The notes beneath the pieces are model-generated. The model worked only from the letters and a program-made list of their open reading frames with translations. It made no database searches and was not told where the DNA came from. Shown one piece after another: positions 6,029 through 13,711 of a DNA stretch of 39,570 nt (within the stretch, counting starts at the first letter, position 1; every line of letters begins with the position of its first letter). Position numbers and translations under genes: made by a program. The DNA is from Peptococcaceae bacterium CEB3 (GTDB taxonomy: Bacteria; Bacillota; Desulfitobacteriia; Desulfitobacteriales; Desulfitobacteriaceae). Location of the stretch: assembly GCA_001029295.1 (NCBI GenBank), contig LDXJ01000031.1:1-39570 (forward strand), written 5' to 3'.

Positions 6029-7386
6029 ATTGCGACTCCTTTCTTATCGTAAATTTGTTTCCAGCCCGGCAGGTGATTCATCTGCCAAGCGCCGAGCCCG
6101 TTGTCCTGCCAAACGACGGTATGAATACCGGGCGCATCCTGCTTGAGGAACGGTCCGATAGGGATTTCATTAAGGTTGACTTCGCAGTAACGGCTGAACC
6201 AGGGTTCACCGGCCCAGAGCGCCCGTCCGTCGGCGATGGTTTTGATTCCGTAAAACTCCAGGGTGCCGCCCATGCTGTATTCGTTGACCGCCCTACGAAT
6301 ATGATGAGCCGCGAGGTACCGGGCGGCTCCCTGCTCCGCCGGTGCGTTGAATGGGGATGTGATTTGGGTAAAACCGACTCCCAAGGAGACCCCCAGGATA
6401 ATGACTGCCATGAGCCGCAGAAAGTGACTGCGGTAGAGTTTGTCAGGCACTTTGATCGAACGCGCAAAGACAACCCAGGTAAGAATAACCGCATAGGCGG
6501 AGAAGCGCTGGGCAATGAAGTAGGCGACCCCGCCGAAAACGAGCCACAGTTTATCCCGCAAGCCGATTTGCCCCCAGACGCAGCCGACGAGCAGCAGCCC
6601 GAAGCCGAGAATGAAAAGTTGGTTGGCAAGGTGGAAATTGGGTGAGAGCCATTCGCTGATGACGAGGTTGGCCGGAGTGATCTGGCGGCCCAGAAAGTGG
6701 AGCATGGCGAAGGGGTCGGGCCGCAGGAAGAAGACGGCCAGGGAGGCTAAGGCAACGGCGAGATACTTCTTTGCGTTTTTCCAGGCAAAGAGCATTTCCA
6801 AGCCGATAAGGCCCAGCCAAAGGACGGCTGAGCCGTGCATGTTGTTCCAGATAAGGAGGATCGGCAAAAAGAACCAAAGAGGGCGTTGGCTTTGCTCTGC
6901 ACGGGCTTTCTCGATAGACAGGAGGGCCCAGGCAAAGAAGAGGTAGGAGACGATCTGCGGTCTAGCCTGGGTTTCGACGATCCAGGCGAAGCTGGCGAGA
7001 ATGGAGAGCAGCACCTGAACGGAGAGGGGCTGGTATGCGCGTGCGTAACGCCACAGGCTGAGGACGAGCAGGTCCATGACGGCAACGACCAAGAGGCGCA
7101 GACCGAACCAACCCCAGTGAAGGTAGATCCAGGCCGAAACGAGATCCCAGAGCCATTCGGCATCCCCCCAGGGATGTCCGGGCGTTTTCCATGTCCAGGT
7201 GTCGGTTAGAGGAATGGTGTGGGTACGCAGGATTTGCAGACCGTTGAGGGTGTGCCAGGGAACGTCGTAACCCCAGCCCGTGGTTCCTACGGCCCGGTAG
7301 AAGATGAGGCCGGTACAGATGAGGGTTAGAAGGCCCGCCGAGAGGATGGCGACTCTTCTTTGATTTCTTAACATGGCTTTTAGCAT
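6007..7386 (-). CDS. Multi-span membrane protein, probable GT-C-like glycosyltransferase (Gtr partner)
   Basis: 459 residues with about ten hydrophobic helices. An acidic/aromatic extracellular loop after helix 1 (WGYDVPWHTLNG, PLTDTWTWKTPGHPWGDAE) and a soluble C-terminal part fit the GT-C layout, in which a sugar is moved from the lipid carrier to an acceptor outside the membrane. No exact family was recognised. ATG 7386 is preceded by AAGGAAGGAAGGAAGCC; a second ATG follows 12 bases later. It is the first gene of a two-gene operon with the GtrB-like enzyme. A structured leader with a terminator lies upstream. Confidence 0.7.
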   Translation of the reverse strand: MLKAMLRNQRRVAILSAGLLTLICTGLIFYRAVGTTGWGYDVPWHTLNGLQILRTHTIPLTDTWTWKTPGHPWGDAEWLWDLVSAWIYLHWGWFGLRLLVVAVMDLLVLSLWRYARAYQPLSVQVLLSILASFAWIVETQARPQIVSYLFFAWALLSIEKARAEQSQRPLWFFLPILLIWNNMHGSAVLWLGLIGLEMLFAWKNAKKYLAVALASLAVFFLRPDPFAMLHFLGRQITPANLVISEWLSPNFHLANQLFILGFGLLLVGCVWGQIGLRDKLWLVFGGVAYFIAQRFSAYAVILTWVVFARSIKVPDKLYRSHFLRLMAVIILGVSLGVGFTQITSPFNAPAEQGAARYLAAHHIRRAVNEYSMGGTLEFYGIKTIADGRALWAGEPWFSRYCEVNLNEIPIGPFLKQDAPGIHTVVWQDNGLGAWQMNHLPGWKQIYDKKGVAIWQRKSP

Positions 7387-7423
7387 GGCTTCCTTCCTTC
7401 CTTGGTTTTTTCGTTTTGAGGAC

Positions 7424-7453
7424 AAAAAAGAATAAGCCTCTACTTTAGAGGCT
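7424..7453 (-). terminator. Leader terminator upstream of the glycosylation operon
   Basis: On the minus strand, AGCCTCT, loop AAAG, AGAGGCTT, then ATTCTTTTTT. It lies about 40 bases before the first gene and after the promoter region, so it can only act as an attenuator for that operon. Confidence 0.65.
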
Positions 7454-7575
7454 CTTGAACTCCGTACTCTTGGCACGGAGCGGATCGTGCGTTCCACCGA
7501 CGGCACCGTATGCCGCCGGAGATGATCCGGCTCGGGGACACAGGGAAAGGAGGTTCAACCTGTTCCCTTCGCTAA
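7454..7575 (-). promoter_or_regulatory. Structured leader RNA of the glycosylation operon
   Basis: Downstream of a minus-strand TATAAT (7577-7582) the leader can form GGGAACAGG/CCTGTGTCCCC, GCCGGA/TCCGGC, GGCA/TGCC and CTCCGT/ACGGAG stems in a row before the terminator at 7424-7453. It contains GGTGGAACG, loosely like a T-box sequence, but a specifier stem was not recognised. It is not similar to the repeated cassette. It may be a cis-acting regulator of unknown class. Confidence 0.4.
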
Positions 7576-7682
7576 GATTATAGAACGTGCGCGGGAAAAC
7601 CTCGGAATTCGATTCCGGGGATGAGAGCGCTTTCCTCAAAAAATCTCATGCACATAGTCAGTATTTGTGGTATAATTAAACT

Positions 7683-8084
7683 ATGGATAAATACAAGAAG
7701 ACTCGACATGCAACTTACTTTACGAACTACCACATAGTATGGATACCAAAGTACAGACGCAAGATTCTTACGGGTAACGTAGCTCTGGCGGTTGAAGAAT
7801 CACTTCAAACTGTAGCGCGGGAAAAAGAGTGGGAAATCATTGCGTTGGAAGTGATGCCGGATCACGTTCACCTGTTTGTTTCTGCCCCGCCTAAATATGC
7901 ACCGGCTGAGATTGTAAAAGCATTTAAGGGCTGGTCAGCTAGACGGGTACTCATGGCGTTTCCTAATCTGGCTCAAAAGACGGGCCGGGGAACCTTGTGG
8001 GCACCAAGCTATTACGTGGGTACCGCAGGGAATGTCTCGGCAGAAACCATTCGGCATTATATCGAAGAATGCCAAGATCACTAG
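7683..8084 (+). CDS. tnpA: IS200/IS605-family Y1 transposase TnpA
   Basis: 133 residues. Start DKYKKTRHATYFTNYHIVW, HUH motif in MPDHVHLFV, and the catalytic Tyr in the C-terminal helix (AETIRHYIEEC). It cuts and joins single-stranded ends at left- and right-end hairpins. A TGGTATAAT extended -10 lies at 7668-7676, only six bases before the ATG at 7683, so the mRNA may be leaderless; no ribosome site is present. It is followed 18 bases later by tnpB. It may also mobilise the iscB and stand-alone tnpB elements, which have no transposase. Confidence 0.93.
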   Translation: MDKYKKTRHATYFTNYHIVWIPKYRRKILTGNVALAVEESLQTVAREKEWEIIALEVMPDHVHLFVSAPPKYAPAEIVKAFKGWSARRVLMAFPNLAQKTGRGTLWAPSYYVGTAGNVSAETIRHYIEECQDH

Positions 8085-8102
8085 AGAGGGGGTGAAAACG
8101 AA

Positions 8103-9404
8103 ATGTTTGCTGCTCAGAAAGTACGGATCAAAGGGCTTACGCAAGCAGAATATGAGATTCTGTGTCTGCTCCACCGGTATGCCAAAAACCTCTACAATGT
8201 GGCGCTCTACGCTCTGCGCCAGCACTTTTTTGCGACGGGAAGACTGCTGAGCTTCAATAAGCTCTACCATCAGTGCAAAACGAATGAGAACTACCACTTG
8301 ATCCAAGCCGGAGTCAGTCAGCAGATCCTAATGAATGCGCGTGGAGACATGAAATCGTTTCTGGCGCTCAGTATAAAAGCGGCATTGAGGCAATATCCAG
8401 CGGAGAAAGTCAAGATTCCCAAGTATCTACCCAAGGACGGCTATTCTCAACTTCTTTGTTCGACCAATGCGATCACTGTTCACGACGGCTATTTTCAGGT
8501 GCCCATGTCCCATCGGTTCATGAAGGAGCATCCCGGCTTAACCATCAAAATTCGTGTGCCGGATCGTATAGCTGACCTACCCATCCGGGAAGTGCGCCTA
8601 AACCCCCTTCACCATGCCCGCTTCTTGGAAGCGGAGTTTGTGTATAAAACAGCAGATAAGGCACAACCTGTATGGGAGCCGGAAACTTTAGCTCTGGATC
8701 TTGGGGTAAATACCCTGGCAGCCGGTGTTAGTACTACCGGAACCGCGTTTTTGATCGACGGGAAGCGGCTGAAATCAGTCAATCAATGGTACAACAAGGA
8801 ACGCTCCAGACTCCAATCAATGAAAGACCTGCAAGGGATCAAAGGCGAAACCAATAAACTGGCGTTGATCGCCTACAACCGGGAAAACTTCATGCGCGAC
8901 TACCTGAGCAAAGCCGGTCACTTGATTTTGCAGCATTGCCTCGACAACAAAATCGGGCGGGTAGTTGTGGGTGTTAATCCCGGCTGGAAGCAGGAAATCA
9001 ATATCGGTCATGTGAATAATCAAAACTTCGTCCAGATTCCCTTCTGGAAATTCCGGCGGTTTCTGGCGTACCTGTGCGAAAAGAATGGTATTGAGTACGT
9101 GGAAATCACGGAGAGTTACACATCAAAGGCAAGTTTCTTGGATCGGGATGAGTTGCCGGAATATGATCCGGAGCACGCTGAAAAGTACGTGTTCAGAGGT
9201 AAACGGGTAAAACGGGGACTCTATCGCAGTGCAGATGGGCAAGCCGTAAACGCTGACTTAAACGGGGCGGCTAATATTCTGCGCAAAGCCAGTCCGGGAA
9301 TTGACTTGTCACGGGTAAGCCACGCACTCTGTCTAAATCCCATGAGACTCTACCCGCTGGCAACAATCAAGAAGCGTACACTCAAAAGTAAAGCGGCGGC
9401 CTAA
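8103..9404 (+). CDS. tnpB: TnpB nuclease without zinc finger (IS605 OrfB)
   Basis: 433 residues. RuvC-I ALDLGVN (Asp199), GWKQEINIGHVNNQNFVQIP, ITESYTSKASFLD (Glu337) and RuvC-III NADLNGAAN (Asp385). The usual CxxC...CxxC zinc finger is replaced by SKASFLD, and the usual RuvC-II glutamate position reads VVVGVNPGWKQ. The acidic residue is therefore probably the Glu of the ESYTSKAS motif, as in a known TnpB branch with a shifted RuvC-II residue. Ribosome site GAGGGGGTGAAAACGAA before ATG 8103. It is unlike the two zinc-finger TnpBs in this window. Confidence 0.9.
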   Translation: MFAAQKVRIKGLTQAEYEILCLLHRYAKNLYNVALYALRQHFFATGRLLSFNKLYHQCKTNENYHLIQAGVSQQILMNARGDMKSFLALSIKAALRQYPAEKVKIPKYLPKDGYSQLLCSTNAITVHDGYFQVPMSHRFMKEHPGLTIKIRVPDRIADLPIREVRLNPLHHARFLEAEFVYKTADKAQPVWEPETLALDLGVNTLAAGVSTTGTAFLIDGKRLKSVNQWYNKERSRLQSMKDLQGIKGETNKLALIAYNRENFMRDYLSKAGHLILQHCLDNKIGRVVVGVNPGWKQEINIGHVNNQNFVQIPFWKFRRFLAYLCEKNGIEYVEITESYTSKASFLDRDELPEYDPEHAEKYVFRGKRVKRGLYRSADGQAVNADLNGAANILRKASPGIDLSRVSHALCLNPMRLYPLATIKKRTLKSKAAA

Positions 9405-9514
9405 GGGCGACCGCATAGAGGCCACTTGTACGGCCTGCCAAGCTCCTTCGGGAGACTTGGGAATCCTCGCGTTTCAACGCGGGGAGGAAGTCAATATATC
9501 GCGTTTTGCCTAGT
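9405..9514 (+). ncRNA. reRNA 3' part and right end of the tnpA-tnpB element, with guide
   Basis: After the tnpB stop come stems GGCC..GGCC, CCAAGCTCC-TTCG-GGAGACTTGG and CCTCGCG..CGCGGGG, ending in AGTCAA at 9494. By the known TnpB layout, the next about 16-20 bases (9495-9514, TATATCGCGTTTTGCCTAGT) are the guide. The 5' limit of the RNA inside tnpB is not visible. Confidence 0.65.
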
Positions 9515-9616
9515 CTGTAAAGGGTATTTTATCATTTTTGGCTAATTTCCCTGCTTTTCCTCCCCAATTCTCATATTATCGCTCGATGATGTGTTATTCC
9601 TATGAAGAACGCTCGC

Positions 9617-10180
9617 TCAAAGGCGTTTCGCTACGGATTTGGAAATACCTTTCGTGTTCTGTATCTTGAGAATGGCTTTCACGAGTTGGTTTCGGTCCCA
9701 CAATTCTACGTCGTTTGCCCTGGCCAACTCAACCGCCGCGTTGGAGAAGTGGCTGTTCGTTACCACCATGGCTTTGTCCGCCCGGTAATATGCCTTGGCC
9801 GCGACAACCTCCTGCACGGCTTTGTTGCCTACGGTTTTGGCGTAGCGTTTCGCCTGGACAACCGTCTTGGTGCCGTCTTTGGAGAGCACCAGATCCGCTC
9901 CCCGGTCGCCGGTATACGGTGTTGGCTGGACGGCACATCCAAGCTGTCGAAAGAGGACGACTAAATATAGCTCGAATTCCCTGCCGTCCATTTTGTCGAT
10001 GTCGCCGATACCCGCTTGTTTCAATTGGGCCCGGTGGTACATGCCAACGCCGAACTTTATGAGTCCGATGAGAACCAGAGCCCCCCAGAGCGGCCAAAAA
10101 TAGCGGAACATGTACCAGAGTATGACCACAACTGTTTGCAGGAATACTTTGCTGAAACCTATGGCCGGAATCCCTACCAC
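9617..10180 (-). CDS. Membrane-anchored Mrr-like restriction endonuclease
   Basis: 187 residues. A hydrophobic N-terminal stretch (about 16-47, two short helices) is followed by an Mrr-type PD-(D/E)xK nuclease: REFELYL, GDRGADLVL (Asp96), VVQAKRY (Gln109, Lys111), then AVQEVVAAKAYY and LWDRNQL. Family members cut modified or foreign DNA. The GTG at 10180 was chosen because AAAGGGGGTG precedes it and longer starts would run into yhaM. It is the third gene of an operon with YhaM and an unknown protein. The family call is good; the target is unknown. Confidence 0.82.
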   Translation of the reverse strand: MVGIPAIGFSKVFLQTVVVILWYMFRYFWPLWGALVLIGLIKFGVGMYHRAQLKQAGIGDIDKMDGREFELYLVVLFRQLGCAVQPTPYTGDRGADLVLSKDGTKTVVQAKRYAKTVGNKAVQEVVAAKAYYRADKAMVVTNSHFSNAAVELARANDVELWDRNQLVKAILKIQNTKGISKSVAKRL

Positions 10181-10245
10181 CGCTTTATCACCCCCTTTTT
10201 CTTCTTTTCTTCGTCTTTTGGCCGTTTTCCTTCTTTGGCGGAAAA

Positions 10246-11175
10246 TTAGCCGGATGAGGGCCGGTACACCTTTCTCTCCAGCGATGACACTCTGGCGGAG
10301 AGTGTCCCCTCCTCTTCTGCCTGAGCCTTGTCGAAGTCGAACATGCGCGAGTCGATCATATCCAGGTGGTGCAGGAGTTCGGCTTCTTTGAACATGGGCC
10401 GCTTGGGACTGCCCCACTCGGGTGTTTGGTGGTGGGAGAGGATCATGTGCTGCAAGAGCAGCTTCTTTTCAGTGTCCAAGCCGGTTAGGTGTTCCAGTTC
10501 CGCAAGCCCCAGGGAAATATGCCCGAGCATTTCTCCTTCCAGACTGTACTCGGTGCCCAGGCCGGTTGCGTCTGTGCTGAGTTCGCGGACTTTGCCGATG
10601 TCGTGGAGGATGATCCCGGCGTACAGGAGATCCGTGTTGCACGGATAGACGCTCGTTAGTTTTTCGGCGGCAAGGAGCATGGTGCTGATGTGCTGGAGAA
10701 GGCCGCCCATGTAGGAGTGATGGTACGTTTTGGCGGCTGGATAGTACAGAAGGCGGTCTTTGTATTTTTGCAGGACTGCCGCAACCGCCGCATGAAACTG
10801 TTCGTCCCGAATGGCTTCTGCGAACCCGCTGACGATGGGCCACATGCGATCCGGCGGCGTGGGGGCCGAGGGGATGAGGGATTGCGGCTCATATGGATCG
10901 TTATCTGTCGCCTTGCGCAGTCTGTTCAGCTTGAGCTGGAGGCTGCCTTTGTATTCCTGGACCAGGGCCTCGGCCTTCACGATGTCCCCCCGCTTTGGCT
11001 GTTCGCCCCGGAGGACTTCGGGGATGTCCCAGGCTTTGGCGTTTATCTCGCCGCTGGTATCGACCAGGAGCATGTCGAGATACTTTTTCTTGGTTTCGCG
11101 GGTTTCCTTTTCGGCCATGTCTTTGACGGCAAAAAAGCCGGTGACAAGTTGGTCTCTCTGCAAATCTTTAATCAT
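10246..11175 (-). CDS. yhaM: YhaM-like 3'-5' exoribonuclease (OB fold + HD)
   Basis: 309 residues. N-terminal OB-fold-like region (1-90: KKYLDMLLVDTSGEINAKAWD, KRGDIVKAEALVQEYKG) and an HD domain with TYHHSYMGGLLQH, AGIILHDIGK and LSHHQTPEWGSPKRP. This matches the length and motifs of Bacillus YhaM, which trims RNA or single-stranded DNA from the 3' end. ATG 11175 follows AAAGGAGATTGCGA and overlaps the upstream gene by 8 bases. A copy on a mobile element, between an unknown protein and an Mrr nuclease, is unusual. Confidence 0.92.
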   Translation of the reverse strand: MIKDLQRDQLVTGFFAVKDMAEKETRETKKKYLDMLLVDTSGEINAKAWDIPEVLRGEQPKRGDIVKAEALVQEYKGSLQLKLNRLRKATDNDPYEPQSLIPSAPTPPDRMWPIVSGFAEAIRDEQFHAAVAAVLQKYKDRLLYYPAAKTYHHSYMGGLLQHISTMLLAAEKLTSVYPCNTDLLYAGIILHDIGKVRELSTDATGLGTEYSLEGEMLGHISLGLAELEHLTGLDTEKKLLLQHMILSHHQTPEWGSPKRPMFKEAELLHHLDMIDSRMFDFDKAQAEEEGTLSARVSSLERKVYRPSSG

Positions 11176-12265
11176 TCGCAATCTCCTTTACATTCTTCGC
11201 GCTTTGCTTATCGGGTCGCCCCGGAAGCCGGACTTGGCGGCAATGAGGACAAATCTCGAAGGGCAACGTATTCTGAGCCATGATGATTTTTTGGATTTCC
11301 CATTTTGTTGTTATCTTTTGCAAAAGGGGCTCTATCGCTTTTTCTTCGCAGCCATCGACCAAGGGATTCAACCACAGTAGCAAGTCGCTGACGTGGGTGT
11401 CTCCCGCGTATATGGCTGCCCCGATCATATCTGCGCCGGTGTTGGTACCCGGCCAGATGCTATGGAGGGAAACTACTGCTCTTATTTTCCCTGCAACGCC
11501 AAGAGAACTCGTCTGCGGTATTTCTTCTATGAAAAAATCCGGCATTTCGTTTTTCGTTTCTCCCAAAACTATTTTTGCGGCTATTTCTCTTTTTTTCAGG
11601 TACAAGAGCATGGTCCTCATATTCCGAAGGTATCGGCTGTACATGAAGGCATACATGTGTGTTTGAAGTGTTTGCAGGTGTTCCGGATCGTCCTCTTCTT
11701 CGCTCATTGTATCGAAAATCTCTTTCATTTGCTTGGCAACATCCGGAGAGGTTAACCACTCGGAAAACGAGAAATATTTGATTTCTATTGCCCCTGCCGA
11801 CGCTTGTTTCGAGTGCGAGACAATCTGCTCGGCCAAGGTCCATGCTTCCAGGTCGGGCCACCAGCAGAGCCGTCTTTCCGCGCTGGGTTGTTTTATTTGG
11901 TCTTTTAGCGAGCGACGTTCTTGGCTGTATCGATCCGGCAAACAGGCGGCAATGATAACCTTGTTCATCCTCCAAACGCCTACCGTAGGTAGGGTTTCCC
12001 TGCGTTGCTCTTTCGCCGGAAAGATATACCACCTCAGCTCGGCAATGTCTGCAAGTGCTTCTTCCGGAGCAGCGGTTGTTGCGTCTTCGTCGATGGTTGC
12101 ACTGAGAACTTTCCAGATACCGTTGTGCTTTTGTTCTGCAAGCAGGTGAATGGCGACTGTCGCGTTTTGCAGGTAGTTCACGGTAAGGTCGAAGATGGTC
12201 ATTATCCCCCCGGAGTGGTGTTGGTACTGGACAGAATATTTTTGGGTTTCGGCTGGTGTGTACAT
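11168..12265 (-). CDS. Unknown protein with C-terminal CPHC motif
   Basis: 365 residues; no family was recognised. Mostly mixed alpha/beta with a Trp-rich stretch (RRLCWWPDLEAWTLAEQ), a long middle helical part (KQMKEIFDTMSEEEDDPEHLQ, MYSRYLRNMRTMLLYLKKR), and a C-terminal ICPHCRQVRLPG that could bind zinc. There is no signal peptide or membrane helix. ATG 12265 is preceded by GGAAG at good spacing. It is the first gene after cassette copy 3 and palindrome 12313-12326, and overlaps yhaM by 8 bases, so it is co-expressed with YhaM and the Mrr nuclease. Confidence 0.75.
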   Translation of the reverse strand: MYTPAETQKYSVQYQHHSGGIMTIFDLTVNYLQNATVAIHLLAEQKHNGIWKVLSATIDEDATTAAPEEALADIAELRWYIFPAKEQRRETLPTVGVWRMNKVIIAACLPDRYSQERRSLKDQIKQPSAERRLCWWPDLEAWTLAEQIVSHSKQASAGAIEIKYFSFSEWLTSPDVAKQMKEIFDTMSEEEDDPEHLQTLQTHMYAFMYSRYLRNMRTMLLYLKKREIAAKIVLGETKNEMPDFFIEEIPQTSSLGVAGKIRAVVSLHSIWPGTNTGADMIGAAIYAGDTHVSDLLLWLNPLVDGCEEKAIEPLLQKITTKWEIQKIIMAQNTLPFEICPHCRQVRLPGRPDKQSAKNVKEIAND

Positions 12266-12312
12266 TAGCATCTTCCTTTCTCTATTCTACTTTCTCTCGC
12301 GGCGTTCTCAAC

Positions 12313-12326
12313 GGTATGCGCGTACC
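12313..12326. promoter_or_regulatory. Palindrome GGTATGCGCGTACC, copy 2
   Basis: Thirteen of 14 positions as at 4523-4536 (one base changed, so one mismatch in the palindrome), in the same position between cassette terminator and first gene. Confidence 0.58.
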
Positions 12327-12340
12327 GCCCCGAAAAAAGG

Positions 12341-12480
12341 GTAAACGAAAAGAAGCTACCGTTTCAGCAGCTTCCATATGGTTCCAAGTATTTTGGGTAG
12401 GCTTCGCCCCACCCCTTATTTAGTCCATTTTAGCCCTTTTCGGGGTATTTGGCTAGTGTTTTTAGGTCTTGTGAAAAAAT
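12341..12480 (-). promoter_or_regulatory. Promoter-leader cassette, copy 3 (unknown-yhaM-mrr operon)
   Basis: Minus strand: AAAAACATTTTTTCAC upstream block, weak -35 TAGCCA (12450-12455), 17 bp, -10 TAAAAT (12427-12432), invariant hairpin 12395-12414, and terminator stem GAAGCT..AGCTTC (12352-12374). The terminator stem sequence differs from the other copies but keeps the pairing. Confidence 0.75.
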
Positions 12481-12774
12481 GTTTTTATCTGAGTCATTGT
12501 CTAGGCTGCGCTGCTTCGTCTGAGCGTCTTGCATACCTGCCGTGTTTGGCAGTATAATGTGCGTAAGAAGGAACGCGAGATAGTTGCATATCCCGCGCTC
12601 CGGGTACAACGAACCGCAGATTGCGCGGCTTATAGGTGGCAACGAAAGCAAAGTAGCTCCCGTGCTAGGGTTGGGCCACTTTTGCTTTCCTGAGTGTTCT
12701 GTGGCAAATTTCAGTATCCGTATGACTAATGCCGCAACCGAGATTGCGAACATTAAGGCGTGATACGTACTCAT
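12430..12774 (-). CDS. Holin-like type I toxin, TA module 2, stop codon lost (extended to 114 aa)
   Basis: Residues 1-32 (start MSTYHALMFAIS, hydrophobic helix, tail SGKQK) align with the 32-residue toxin of module 1. Codon 33, TAG in module 1, is TGG here, so the frame runs a further 82 codons antisense to the antitoxin RNA and into cassette copy 3. ATG 12774; extended -10 TGGTACAAT (12886-12894, minus). The extension is probably not selected protein and may have inactivated the toxin; alternatively it is a new C-terminus. Confidence 0.6.
   Translation of the reverse strand: MSTYHALMFAISVAALVIRILKFATEHSGKQKWPNPSTGATLLSLPPISRAICGSLYPERGICNYLAFLLTHIILPNTAGMQDAQTKQRSLDNDSDKNIFSQDLKTLAKYPEKG
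12565..12690 (+). ncRNA. Antisense antitoxin RNA of TA module 2
   Basis: Plus-strand promoter TTGCAT (12529-12534), 18 bp, TATAAT (12553-12558), ending at the stem AAAGCAAAGTAGC..GGCCACTTTTGCTTT (12644-12690). Promoter and first 60 bases differ from modules 1 and 3 but match the remnant at 16668-16755. Confidence 0.65.
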
Positions 12775-12916
12775 AGCCTCAGCCCTTTCCGTCGGGAAAC
12801 CCCGCACTCTCTCTTTTCGAGGAAGCCGGAGAACCGTCCGGGAGGAAAGCCGCCCAACCTGCCCTATTTTGTTGTACCTGTCTCTATTGTACCATATTCG
12901 GCCATATTTTGCCAAT

Positions 12917-12957
12917 GAAAAGCGGTCTTCTCACATTATCGTGCTGAGAGACCGTTT
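12917..12957 (-). terminator. Terminator after metallophosphoesterase copy D
   Basis: Minus strand: ACGGTCTCTCA, loop, TGAGAAGACCGC, then TTTTC. The stop codon of the upstream frame lies in its stem. Confidence 0.7.
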
Positions 12958-13470
12958 TCCTTTGCTTATGGCCGGTTTTTGAACGCGCGTTTGTTGCGGA
13001 CTCGCTGTATAGATCTTCATCGTGGGCAGCTCCAGGCAGCTCAACGTGCCCCAGCGGACGGCCCCGGTGTCGATCCCAATTTTGACGCCGCGTGCATCCC
13101 ACGTTACGCTTCTCGCCGGTGTGTGGCCGAAGACCACCAGCTTGCCAACGTACTCACAGCGCAACCAGTCCTCGCGAATCCAAAGGAGTGTGTCGCGGTC
13201 GCTCGTCTCAGGCCGGGGATAGTCCGGATTAAGCCCGGCATGGACGAAGATGTAGTCCTCGGTTTCGTGGTACAAGGGCAAGGACTTGAAGAAGCCGATG
13301 TCGTCCTCAACGAAGGCGTGATTTTGCGTGTAGCTCCGGATTGTGTATCTGCCGCCGTTCGCGAACCACTGCTCTATGGCATCGCTTTCGATGGCTTGAA
13401 TTGCCATGTCCTCATGGTTCCCCAAAAGGGCAATGGCTCCGTCTTGGACAAGGGACTTGATGTCTCGTAG
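12931..13470 (-). pseudogene. Metallophosphoesterase, 5'-truncated (copy D)
   Basis: Corresponds to residues from about 57 to the end of the PPP-type phosphoesterase seen in full at 23663. It keeps GNHED, FVHAGLNPDY and VFGHTPARSV and the C-terminal IDTGAVRWGTLSCLEL. The N-terminal metal motifs DIHG and GDYIDRG are missing. Similarity stops near 13460, where about 10 bases are also lost compared with copy C. It should be inactive. No proper start or ribosome site was seen. Bases 13470-13711 upstream show nothing recognisable. Confidence 0.8.
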
Positions 13471-13711
13471 CTCAAGGATGGCAACAGTGATTTTTTGTCG
13501 CTGCCGCTTTGAACTACCCCCGGACTCGCCCGGTCGGTCACTTCGCTCATCTTTGCGAGGTTGTCATGGCTATCTCACGTCTTTGGTGCCAGTGGTAGTA
13601 ACTTACAAAACTTAAGATGATCGACATAGACGGCAAGCACAATACCGTTGGCAAACGCCACTGAAGATGATTAACTTACCGTCAAAGAACGTGAACCGCC
13701 ACAGTCCGCTA

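Larger units (their letters stand above)
7600..9494 (+). mobile_element. IS605-type element with tnpA and tnpB
   Basis: Left-end hairpin CCTCGGAAT-TCG-ATTCCGGGG (7600-7620), Y1 transposase, TnpB, and a right end with stem CCTCGCG..CGCGGGG ending in TCAA (9491-9494), the right cleavage tetranucleotide known from IS608. It is one of only two plus-strand coding blocks in the window. The left boundary is approximate. An eroded right end of the same family is at 24383-24492. Confidence 0.75.

Noticed and set aside
7454-7575. T-box riboswitch
   Set aside because: Only a short GGTGGAACG similarity; no stem I specifier loop recognised and the downstream genes are not amino-acid related.
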